This document shows positions 23,813-35,428 of a stretch of DNA of 64,000 nt, piece after piece. Position 1 is the stretch's first letter. Each line of letters begins with the position of its first letter. Source of the stretch: Nymphaea colorata (lineage: Eukaryota > Streptophyta > Magnoliopsida > Nymphaeales > Nymphaeaceae). Made by a program: the position numbers and the translations under genes. The stretch covers positions 310,001-374,000 of the forward strand of contig NC_045147.1 of the NCBI RefSeq assembly GCF_008831285.2. Reading direction: 5' to 3'. The notes beneath the pieces were generated by a model, which had not been told where the DNA came from, ran no database searches, and saw only the letters and a program-made list of their open reading frames with translations.

Positions 23813-23816
<4 letters not shown>

Positions 23817-23855
<39 letters not shown>
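23817..23855. repeat. (TA)n microsatellite in block C
   Basis: About 19 TA units. Block C of copy 2 has a (TA)n array at the matching place (40759-40827), so the repeat probably predates the duplication. Confidence 0.95.
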
Positions 23856-23858
<3 letters not shown>

Positions 23859-25754
23859 GACGCCCACGGTTTTGGTGGAATTAAAAGCACAATTCTAGTC
23901 GATAAGATGAAAGAGTGCATGCAGTGGTTTTTGTGAATGGGGTTGGGGGTCATATATGCCTACCTACCTCCTCCGGCGTTATGCACGGAGCCAAGTTCAT
24001 CGTTAAAGTTCCCCCTAATATTATGTTGGTGATGTAAATGAACAATTTAAAGAATTAAGCAGATTCTTAATGATGTGCCGTCAGTGTATCGTGGTAGAAG
24101 GAGACAGTTATAAGATTTTTCAATTCCAAGCGATTTTGCAAGGTGGGATAATAATTGAGGATGAGCATATCATATCAGCGAGAGGGAGGTTGCAGACAAG
24201 CCATGCTGAAAAATGGATGAATGCATTTGAGATTAATGTGAACGCATTTTTTTTTAGTCCTAACGGGTGTAGCACACTAGGCGGGCTGTCCATTTCAAGG
24301 ATGTTTGTGTTACAAAACCTGTAGTCATTGCTTAGAATGGTATGGTTCACTTTAAAGAGGGTTTGTGTTCTAAAACCTGTGGTTACCAACATGACTTGGT
24401 ATGTTATTCATTTGAATTGTAAAAGGTTCCAAAGTATGTTCTATAAACTATGGGCACCAAGGGTTTAAAAGATTTACGACCTCTCTTCGAAGCGGTGGAT
24501 AATAACCACTCACCCTGAATTAAAAAAGAAAAAATAACCACTCACTTTGAACCCATTTACTTTTAGAATGACAAGCATATGATAAAAAGCGCCCACAGGC
24601 ATCATACACTTGAATTGCTTACTACAATCATCCGTGGGGTCCACTCACAACACACGCTAATAATTGAGTCCCAAATTTGTTCACTAGTAAACTCCTAAAT
24701 GTGCCAGCACTTGTGCTCCTAAAGTAGAACCTACTATAAGGGATTGTTTGGCAATAAAGATATTTTGATCTGTCAAATATTAAGACAGATTCACGAAACA
24801 CTATAACTAATGTTTATTAAACTGATCCAATGAGTGTCCTTGCTGTCAAACTAACTAACCCTAACCCTAAGGGCTGTAGAGAAGCTTTTATTAACTTCAA
24901 ACAAGTTTTCTGGGAATTTCGACAAGCTTAATTCAATCAAGAAGATGGCATTTGGTATATAACTACTACATTGGACTTCTCTATGAGCATTCCAAACTGC
25001 TACATATCTTATTCCTGTAAACACAATCTTCCAAGGAAGAGAAAGTAGTAGCCTGGTTGTCAATTCAAATTCCAAAGAATTGTTAATTATTCTACCTTGG
25101 TTCTGTTGTAGAAAGATCCGTCCTCAAATCTATCAAGAGATCTGCGATGCCATCAAATAAAAATTCTGAAATCCGCATATTTCAAATCCATGGAAGGCCT
25201 GAAATCCACATAGGGTCCGACCTCTACTGCAGATTTGATCTCCATGGGAGCCTTCTTCCCACCTCTAGCATCGTCAGACAATCTCTCTCTCGCCCTTCTC
25301 TGTGGGAGCCTGCTGCCCGCCTCACTGGAGATGCCTTCGGTCGCCGTCGGTCTTAAGCCTGCATTCTGTGAGAGGGTGAGAGAGATCCAATAATTTTAAA
25401 GAAGCTGCCATCAAACACCATGATCATTGAGGATTATGGATATGAAATCATCCTTAGATCTTAGATCTGAGGTCATCAAACTCAATCTTAACATGTCCAA
25501 TAGGCAAACAAAGCTGCTCCCAGCTGCTTTACTCATCAAAATCTTGCTTGTGGTTGACTAATCAAGAAAACAAGGTGGAAAGCCCATGCATGAATGAACT
25601 GAAGCTGCCTTCTCGAAAGCCTTTCCTTGGAACAGCTTTGCCATCTCCCATGAGACTTCTGTCAAAAAGATGGCAGCTTAGTAGCGGGGCAGGACGAGCG
25701 TGTGTTAGGGTATAAGCTAATCCCACACTCTGCCTATTGGAGAACACTATGCAC

Positions 25755-25962
25755 AAGGGGTGGAGCTATAAAATTTTCATAAGAATGGCCAAATTAAAGT
25801 TTTTAAATTTTGACTTACGCTCGAAATATCATTTTTGAAAATTTTATATAAAACAAGTGAAATTTTTTAAAATTTACATATAAATAATTTTTTTTTGAGG
25901 TTAAGTCAAAGCTCATGCGAGCCCTACCTTGACTAATGGGCCTTACATGGACTCTACCCCTG
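25755..25962 (+). mobile_element. hAT-type MITE with perfect target duplication
   Basis: A 208-bp element starting AAGGGGTGGAGC and ending ACTCTACCCCTG, flanked by CTATGCAC on both sides (25747-25754 and 25963-25970), a perfect 8-bp duplication. The interior is homologous to 2943-3136. Confidence 0.88.
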
Positions 25963-26742
25963 CTATGCACTAAGACTTGTTTGGCATCTCGCTTTTCAGG
26001 AGTTAAATCCCGGCATCGGCTCTTTCTGTCATTATAAATCGTGCACAAGTAAGAAACTTGGTATACTTGCTATAGGGTTACTAAAATATGAATACCAGAG
26101 CCATGGTCATTAAGATGCACCATTATGAACCTTTTCTTTAAAAGAATCAACTATCACGAATGAACACTTGGAAAGTAATTTTCTTTAAAGTGATAATTAC
26201 CTTTTTCGGCATACAACAACCTAACTCTCCTTTTATAAACTATACACCCACACAATATCAGCTATTTTATTCTTAAATTTAAATACACAAAAATGATGAA
26301 CATATGTGTATTGTCAAATCATATGACTTAGATCATACCGTAAGACACAAAAAAATAGTATAATAGTTAATTTTATGAGCCATGGTTTTTGTCTCTTTCC
26401 GTCCGAAGTTCCACTGATCACACTGGTAGAATTCAAAAACCTCGAATTGTTTTTGCGAAGAGTCGTGGCTTTCGTCTTGGATAGCTCTCGTGGAATGCAG
26501 TGGGTGTCGGCATAGCCATTAAATGATGGTGGTTTAGATCATGGTTGCCATGTTTTGGTACCGGTTGCCTTAGGGATGAGGGTTTTGGTCTTGCTCAGAC
26601 ATGGTATTTCTTGAGTTTTGTATTTTGTGTTGGGTAGTCGTGAGCTTGGTTTTGTCTGGGGTTAGACATTCTGATGTTTTGGTGTTTGCTGTGTAGTAGT
26701 GAATTGTACTTTCTCTAACCGTTGGTGATGTTCATCGTGAGT

Positions 26743-26848
<106 letters not shown>

Positions 26849-26995
26849 TCTGGAAAAGTTATACATATATTTCGAAAATGAGGGTGGAGACTAGGGGTGG
26901 GCCAAACGATCTGCAGGTCGGGCCAAGAGGAGCGACATGTCAGGCCAAACTAAATAAATTTGATTTTTTTAATATTTTTTTTTTCCTGCACTCAC

Positions 26996-27251
26996 CGGGG
27001 CCATAGCCCAGGCGGCCCTTGGTGGAGACGTGAAGAGATATGTGCTTGGGGTAGCCATGGTTGAGTTGCCACATGGAATTGATCGTTGTGCAGTTGTCCA
27101 CTCCCTCGAACATAGATTGTGTTTGTTTGACTACAGATTTGGGATCAACCGTGATATGAGGTCTTATGATCTTAGATCCATTAACATGTACCCTTAATTT
27201 AAAGCCCATATTATTGGGATCCTTCATGAGAGGATCTTTCAAAACACACAT
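26996..27251 (-). pseudogene. Orphan exon-like segment, function unknown
   Basis: On the minus strand an 85-codon stretch ends at a consensus donor, CCCCG|GTGAGT at 26996/26995. The sequence is not low-complexity (it contains NSMWQLNHGYPKHISLHVST) and its composition is codon-like. No family was recognised. It lies between blocks C and D of copy 1, with no partner exon found on either side, so it may be a gene relic or a transposon piece. Confidence 0.3.
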
Positions 27252-27442
27252 TTTTATACAGTCTGTAATCTAAATCAGAGGCTGTCAAATGTAACCTTAC
27301 TGTGGTTGACAAAGTAGAAAAGGTGAAAATTAAGTAGTTTTTGGTTTCACATGAACATAAGGCTTCAGGTTACATTCCTACATTCATGTCTTCCTTCCTT
27401 TCTTTTTTGGCGCAGTCTTTTAGCTGATAATATTTATTTCAA

Positions 27443-27444
<2 letters not shown>

Positions 27445-27479
<35 letters not shown>
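27445..27479. repeat. (TA)n microsatellite
   Basis: About 17 TA units at the left border of block D. Confidence 0.95.
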
Positions 27480-27484
<5 letters not shown>

Positions 27485-28334
27485 TTAATTATATTTATTT
27501 CATGATTTATTATAATAAATTATAAACTTGGCTGCGCTCAATTTGTTTCTCACAATAGGTTTTGAAGTATAAACTTTCCCATAGTGCCCTCCCTTTAAAA
27601 GCTTATAAATTTAGATATTTTTTCTGTTTCCCGTTCACAATCAACAGATTCTTAGCTTTGCAAACTGATTGTTAACGCCAAAACTTTTTGGTACAAATGG
27701 TAAAAAAGAAAACTGGACCGTCCCTTTCGTGCTTAGCCGAATAGCTTTTAAAATAATTTGTGAGAGAAGCAAATGTAAGTTTGAGGGAGAGCCACTGAAG
27801 ATGAACTAAAGCAGAAGAAACAAAATCGAGAGACCTCGTCATCCACGAGAGTAAACTACGGGCTGTCTTTGGATCTGTGGGCTGATCCACACCCAAGCGC
27901 TCCATACTTAGGGCTGCTTGTCTCCACATGAATTTTATTTTGAAAACCTGGTTTTTCCTTCTATCGAAAGCTATAGAATAATTAATACAAATCTAGATCT
28001 AGATCTAGACCCAGACCCAGATACAGATAGCCTCAAAGCCGCACGAACCGTGTCTGAGGACCCATTAAGCCCCGGGTGTATTTACTTCAGGGTACGATAC
28101 GATTGAAGCCCCCGACTTGGATACGGACCCACTTGGTTTGTCACGTCACATTCAAGTTGCAACCTCTTTGTACGGAGTGATGCTGAAACTTTGTTGTTTC
28201 TCCGAATAATTAACTGTGCACTTGTGCAGGCCAGATGCCTCGCACTAAATAACAACTCAATCATATGGGTCCCTTCTATGTTTCAACAACTTTGAAGTCA
28301 AGGAGACATTAGTTAGTTCCTCGAATTTAATTGA

Positions 28335-28336
<2 letters not shown>

Positions 28337-28396
<60 letters not shown>
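28337..28396. repeat. (TA)n microsatellite
   Basis: About 30 uninterrupted units, shortly after the end of block D. Confidence 0.97.
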
Positions 28397-28399
<3 letters not shown>

Positions 28400-28635
28400 T
28401 AAATGATGACATGGTTATCCCGAAGCCAAGAAGTAAGGCAGTAGATAAGATAGAAGGAAGGGTCAGTTTTCGGGTAGACCAGAGGAGATGGTTAAGATAA
28501 CAAACTTGAAACATAGAGAGTTGGCGCTTAAGGAACCACAAGGCACTCAAATTCATCCAATCATCTAAGCAAGGTCGTCCATCAAAAAAAGATGCATGGT
28601 TGAAAGAGAAACAATGAAAAAAAGGTATAAACGAA

Positions 28636-28982
<347 letters not shown>

Positions 28983-28994
28983 AGGCAGATGAAA

Positions 28995-29189
28995 TCTTAT
29001 AATTAGCTGAATTTCTATCCAATCATGGTTACCACCACTCAATGAGAGGATGGAAAAATCCAAGGACTATATATATATATACACACACACACACATCAAG
29101 GAACATCAAATTTGGGTAAATTGAACAGCCAGACCTCTCTTCTCTTCCTCTATCTCCCCTGAATCCATCTCCTGAGAGCCACTTCTAAA

Positions 29190-29256
<67 letters not shown>

Positions 29257-29340
29257 CATGAAATCATATAGCGAATAGAATCTCTGTCCAATCATGGCCA
29301 CCACCACCCAATGAGAGGATAGAGAAATCCAATGACCCTT
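28995..29340. repeat. Two copies of a CCAATCATGG...GAGAGGATGG repeat with (TA)n between
   Basis: The copies at 28995-29065 and 29270-29335 share the CCAATCATGG core and the CAATGAGAGGAT motif. A third copy is at 34005-34070. Between them lie (TA)n(CA)n, a GGAACATCAAATTTGGG end-like motif at 29101 and a 61-bp TA array (29192-29252). This appears to be the left part of the same repeat family as 34131-34545. Confidence 0.65.
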
Positions 29341-29523
29341 TATATTGTTGGATGGTAGCCATGAGCCCTATCTATATCTCTCGTAGCAGAGAAGTCATAT
29401 GTGTTGTGTCAAAGTGTCTATTCGCAAATCAAAAACTGATTGGGGCGGGAGATTCAAGAGGTATCCTTCACATAGTTCGTATGAAAGACCTCGTTCTATA
29501 TGGAAAATAATTCATATTGTGAT

Positions 29524-30385
29524 CTATGTCACCAAAGTGCGGGGTGCGGGTGCGGGTGCTGGTACGGGTGCCGGTGCAGCACATCTCAAAAAATTTAGGT
29601 GCGGTGGTATGGGAAGACTATTTATTAATATTATTAATTTATAATAATAATATATATGACAAAATTATCTCTAAACCATAAAATTATTAAATATGAAAAT
29701 CAAAATTACAATTTTCCCCATTCCTTTCTTTCTTAATAACATGACAAGATTAGGTTCGGGGTCTGAGGAACGGGGCGAAGCGCTCCGTTGTTCAATAACG
29801 AGGTTATTATTATAACAATTTTGGTTTTGGATAAGTCAAATTGGATCAAGATCCAAATCCAGACCCAAACTCTATCAATCGCCCGACGGGTTCCCCCTTG
29901 CTCGTCTTCCTCTATCTCCCTCTTCGTTGCCCTCTCAATCTCTCATTCCACAGGTGACATTGACACAGAGAAGAAGAAGGTGGAGGAACGAGCAGTGGCG
30001 GCGGCGGCGGTGCAGCGCGGCGGCGATTTGCTTCTCTTCCTCCCTCTCCATTCCATTTCCCCCTTTCCTCCCCTCCTCATCTCTCTTCCTCCCTCTCCCA
30101 TCCGTTTCCCCCTTTCCTCCCGTCCTCAACTCTCTTCCTCCCTCTCCCATCCGTTTCCCCCTTTCCTCCCGTCCTCACCTCTCTTCCTTCCTCTCCCATC
30201 CGTTTCCCCCTTTCCTCCGGTCCTCACCTCTCTTCCTCGCCTCTTTTCCTCCTTGCTCTCCCTCTCCCTTTCCCCCAAATCGTGCTCCTCATCAGGTGCA
30301 GTTTGGGTGCAAATCTAGCCTGAATCCGCACCCACGTCGCGTCACGCGGGTGCGGGTCCAATCCAGCCGCACCCTGGTGACATTG
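29524..30385 (+). mobile_element. hAT-type element, CTATGTCAC family, with GC-rich cargo
   Basis: An 862-bp element with ends CTATGTCACC and GGTGACATTG. It is flanked by perfect 8-bp duplications ATTGTGAT (29516-29523 and 30386-30393). It interrupts a copia segment homologous to 49220-49250 (CATATTGTGA on the left, TTGGGG-type sequence on the right). The cargo (about 29860-30300) is GC- and CT-rich, resembling a plant 5' leader plus a first exon after an ACAG|GTGACATTG-like junction. No protein was recognised. Confidence 0.85.
30049..30243. repeat. 49-bp minisatellite, four units
   Basis: Four tandem CT-rich units beginning CCATCCGTTTCCCCC (the first is variant) inside the hAT cargo. The proline/serine-rich frames across it simply reflect the repeat. 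Confidence 0.88.
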
Positions 30386-32465
30386 ATTGTGATGTGATAG
30401 GAGTCGGGTCATATCAATTCAATGTTGGGGGCACCTGTGTCATTCATAATGAGGTTCTTATGTTTCTTCTATTAAGAGAAACCTAATGTCTGTTTCCACT
30501 TTGATTGGAAAATGTTTTAAATTCATTTTGTTTCAGGAAAAGTCACAGTAGAAAAACATGATAGGACCATATTCAAAGGGAAATATGTAAAATAACATGA
30601 CATGTTTAAGCTTAACGAAATAAATAAATTTCAAGTTTTACTTATATTGTTGTGCATTGAGTGTGAGTGTGAACTTATGACATAAAAGATTAAGCCATTA
30701 AGTATTAACAAGATGAATAATTTAGTACAACAATATTAATATAAATGATTTTGCGAAAAGTAAGTTTTATCTATATGAAAAGATGGGAAAAAAAAGCCCT
30801 TTCATTCTAAAGTAATTTAAGCTATTGATCTATTTGAGATTATCCATACAAATATTTGTGGACCCCAGGGTCCAAACACATAGTAACTGTTATGTTTCAT
30901 TAACTTTCATTGAAGATTTCTCAAGGTTTGGTTATCTATACTTGATCAAATATAAATATGAAACCTTTGACAAATTTAATGAGTACAAAAATAAAGTCGA
31001 GAGACAACTTGACAAATACATCAATGTTGTAAGGTCTAATCGAGGTGGTGAAGAAACATTAAATGAATTCATCGAATACTGCAAAGACCTTGGAATTAAT
31101 AGACAAAAAACAATGTCTAGAAAACCACAACAAAATGGTATATCTCAGATGTGCAATGGAACCGTCTTGAACATGGTATAATTCATGTTAGCAGGTACAC
31201 ACCTACCCAAAGTATTCTGGGATGAAGCTGTCGACATCTCAAAAGATGAAGATCTATAGCGCATGTGAAAGTGATTGATCAGAACATGGATAAAATAAAT
31301 AATAGATTTGTAAGATGCTTGTTTATAGGATATCCAAAAGGATCCAAAGACTACAGATTACATTACTCGACTACAAAATTTTTCGAAAGTAAGGATGTAG
31401 AGTTCATAGAAAAACTCAATAATAAAACAATGATTCAATGAAATATCAAACCAATGTATTGGATAATTTGATTTATTCAGATGAACATTTTGGTAATGAA
31501 CCGACTGAAAAACAGTTTGAAAATGAATCGACGAAAGCTTTGAGAAAACATAATCTAAAGAAAAAATCTCGACAAGGGGAAGAATAAGCCAGATCCAGGG
31601 TTTTGAAAAAAGTGGTTCTGAAAGAAAGAAACAAATAAAAAAAGGAAATCAAAACCCTCATCAAGGGTCTGGCCAGAGAGCGCGCACGTGCGTGCAAGTG
31701 TAAGAGAGAGAAGACCACCTTGGCCAATTTTCCTGGCTTGATCGGAGAGTCTGCTGTCGCTCCTAAAAGTCGTCTGGTGTTTAAGCGACTGAGCACCATG
31801 ACCATTTTCATCTGACGCAGCTGGAGAACTCACCATAGCCTTTTCTTCAGCAAACATCTGTCTTGAGCCATTACACTGGAAGCAAGAGCCGGTGATTTCG
31901 CCGCTTCTATGGTAAAAGAGGAAGAGATTAAAACAAAGGGAATAGGGAGTAGTCCAGCACTTTCAGCCATAGACAGTGGCTCCAATGACAAAAGGCAGAG
32001 CTTACTTTGCTTGATAACAACAAAGAAAAATGGGAAGGAGAGTAAAGGACTTTACTCAATGGCTTGAAAAACCAGGCCAGATCTATGCTACCGCCGTCGC
32101 TCCTCCAAGCTGTGTGCTGCTCAAGAGACTGAACGCAACGACTGCTTGCTCTACCTGGAGTGGTTGGATAAATCACCATAGTTCCTCCCTTCTGTCGCAG
32201 CCGAAGAACCAGCCGCTGACCTTTTTTGGACGGACTCATAAGTATCCCTTTTGTCACCCATATTTTTTCAGACAGATCGACAACCACTTGACTACTGCTC
32301 CCTCCGCCTCCAAGGAGCTGACACTCACCAGACGAAACGCCAGTTGTCTTCCTCAAGGTGGTAGCAAAGAAGGTCGTTTTGTTCGCAGTGGTAGTAGAGA
32401 AGGTCGTCTTCCTCCCAATGGTAGCAGAGAAGGTTCGAGAGAAGAGAGAGTAGACAGGTGAGAGT

Positions 32466-32750
32466 CAGTAGCAAAGCCAGCGTGGGCGCTGCCCACGCCA
32501 ACCCAAGATAGCTCCACGTTTTTGCTTGCTTAATTTCAAGTTTGTTCCTGCATGTACCGGCTTCCATTTTCCTTTTCATAAAATTAAAATTATGAGCATT
32601 CCACACGCATGAGAAAAAAAGTCAACTACTTATAGCAGTAGCAGAGCCAGCATAGGGTAGACGTGAGCGCCTGCCCACGCCAGCCCAAGACAGCCCAAGG
32701 TACTAGTATACACAGTGCCCCATAGCCAAAAATTTCTGGCTCCGCCACTG
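32466..32750 (+). mobile_element. hAT-type MITE, CAGTGGCGGAGCC family, composite
   Basis: Outer ends are CAGTAGCAAAGCCAGCG (32466) and CTGGCTCCGCCACTG (32750). The target duplication is GTGAGAGT (32458-32465) / ATGAGAGT (32751-32758), 7 of 8. A second left end, CAGTAGCAGAGCCAGC, occurs inside at 32636, so the element is a fused pair or carries an internal duplication. Closest relative: 37541-37740. Confidence 0.8.
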
Positions 32751-33350
32751 ATGAGAGTCGGCAGATGAATCCCTAGTAGAGAGGGTTCACGAGAGAGAGA
32801 TAAGGTCGCATGGAAAAAGAGAAAAAATCGGGTTGGAGTAAATTTACTCTCTCAGATTAAAATTATAGTTTTAGTCCACATTTTTCATCATATTTTCAAA
32901 AATAGTGTCGACTTTAATGATTTTTAGAAAGAGACTTGCAAAAGTTAAATTTATTTTAAAACCAGAATTTCATTTCGAATTGGATAGAGATACCCTTAGA
33001 ATTGTTAAAATTACTAAAAGAGGGTCTCATATATATATATTTTTTTTGGAAACAAAAGAAGGAAACCTTCTTATAAAATTTCGATTTGCTGATAAGTTAT
33101 TTCAGAATATTATTAAAGTATTTCTGACTTGATATGGATTTTTTTAATGCTGCTTGTACTCTAACGATGGATTGACTTCCTCTTTGTTGTTCTTTACTTG
33201 CAATTAAAATTCAAAACTTAGAAATAACCTTTAGAGTGAGAGCCTCATATCATATTGGCCTTGACACTTGAGAGACTAATTCATGTCATTAACAAACCTT
33301 TCCCCACCTTAAGTGACTAGCCCACACATGAAGAAAGGAAGGTCTATGAT

Positions 33351-33499
33351 TAGGGGCAGAGTGAGAATTTTTTCATGATGGGGCCAAATTAAAGTTTCTA
33401 AATGTTGACAAAGGTCGAAATATTATTTTTCAAATTTTTTACATAGGACAAGTGAAGGGGTTCCAAGGCCCCTGCAGGCCCTTCCGTGCTCTGCCCTTG
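33351..33499 (+). mobile_element. hAT-type MITE inserted in copia gag
   Basis: A 149-bp deletion form of the 2943-type MITE. Its ends are TAGGGGCAGAG and CTCTGCCCTTG, with a perfect 8-bp duplication TCTATGAT (33343-33350 and 33500-33507). The flanks join into a gag reading homologous to about 48355-48410. Confidence 0.87.
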
Positions 33500-34004
33500 T
33501 CTATGATGCATTTGAGACAGATGACCTGATGGCTAAAACTATTACGTTATTCTTCATGGAAAATCATAGTATTTGAGGATTATCCAAGAGCTAATTTGAT
33601 GTTTGATACTATATCATCAAAGTATAACACATGCATGTTCAGTTATTTTTTAGAGTAGTATAATTTATATAAAATGAAAGAGTTAGATAGAGTGGTTGAT
33701 CATATTAATAAGATGTTGTTCATGGCTAAATACCTAGCTGTAATTGGAAATGTGATTCAGATAACATGCAGATCTATGCGATCCTTAATAGTCTACCCCA
33801 TTATTGGGACATGACAATCGCCTTCAATTTGACACTGACTTTAGAAAAACTCTCCATTCAATTAGTTATTCAGCAAAAACACCATACCAAGAGAAAAAAT
33901 GCAAAACAGTGCAGGATAAACCTGCTAGTAGTCATGTACCAATACAACCCAAACAATCTAAAAAGAAAAACCATGGAAAGTTTGAGGGAGTGAAATCCTA
34001 CAGT

Positions 34005-34545
34005 TAGCCAAGTCTATGTCCAATCACGACCACCACCACCCAATAAGAGGATGGAGAAATCCAAGGATATATATATATACACACACACATGCATGCACAC
34101 ACACACACACTTTAAGTTTTTTTAGACAGCAAGGGACATCAAATTTGGGCAAATCGAACGACCCAAATCTCTCTTCTCTCCCTCTATCTTACCTGAATCC
34201 ATCTTCTCCCTCCCTCTCAAACTCTTCTTACAATGGGAGGCTCGGCAGCTCCACCCTTGCTGGCAACGACAGGGAGGGCCGCTTCCTCTACCCATTGAAA
34301 GGGCAGCCCCGACAGCACCTCCCCTGCCCCCACAGGCTGGAGGGTGTTGTCCCCCAACACTTCTCAGTGGGCCTGTTAACAAAAGCAGGGGAGGAGGTAT
34401 GGGGGCTCTCTTGCAAGAACATGAGGGATGGAGAAGGAAACTGGAGTGGAAGAGAGAGTTCATAAGGAGAGAGAGGAAGGGAGGGGGAGATGAGAGATTT
34501 GGACCATGTGATCTAAAATTGAACGGTCCAAATTTGATGTTCCTT
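34005..34545. mobile_element. Repeat/MITE with GGACATCAAATTTGG inverted ends
   Basis: AGGGACATCAAATTTGGGC (34132) and, read inward from 34545, AAGGAACATCAAATTTGGAC form imperfect inverted ends. About 400 bp lies between them. The centre (34230-34450) is GC-rich, unlike everything near it, and may be captured host DNA. The left flank (34005-34120) is the CCAATCA...GAGGATGG repeat with (TA)n(CA)n that also occurs at 28995 and 29270. Confidence 0.55.
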
Positions 34546-34572
34546 AAAAGAGAGAGATAGAGATCATCATTC

Positions 34573-35420
<848 letters not shown>

Positions 35421-35428
35421 GTATCAAC

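Larger units (their letters stand above)
29346..33998 (+). mobile_element. Scrambled Ty1/copia copy with nested hAT insertions
   Basis: It is homologous to the element at 46142-52437 but not collinear with it. An LTR head TGTTGGATGG (29346) jumps to the protease region (about 29395), then pre-integrase and integrase (30394 to about 31560, with VVRSNRGGEE and EYCKDLGINRQK), then leader-like sequence, then gag (33160-33998, LNSLPHYWDM and LVIQQKHHTKRKNA). There are many stops and no reverse transcriptase. hAT elements sit inside at 29524-30385, 32466-32750 and 33351-33499. The order pol before gag implies two truncated copies or a rearranged one. Not active. Confidence 0.75.

Noticed and set aside
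24855-24870. CTAACCCTAACCCTAA, telomere-like
   Set aside because: Only two full units, unaccompanied by other telomeric repeats; could arise by chance.
29788-30397. Two long Pro/Ser-rich frames on +
   Set aside because: They are generated by the 49-bp CT-rich minisatellite in the hAT cargo, without homology to a protein.
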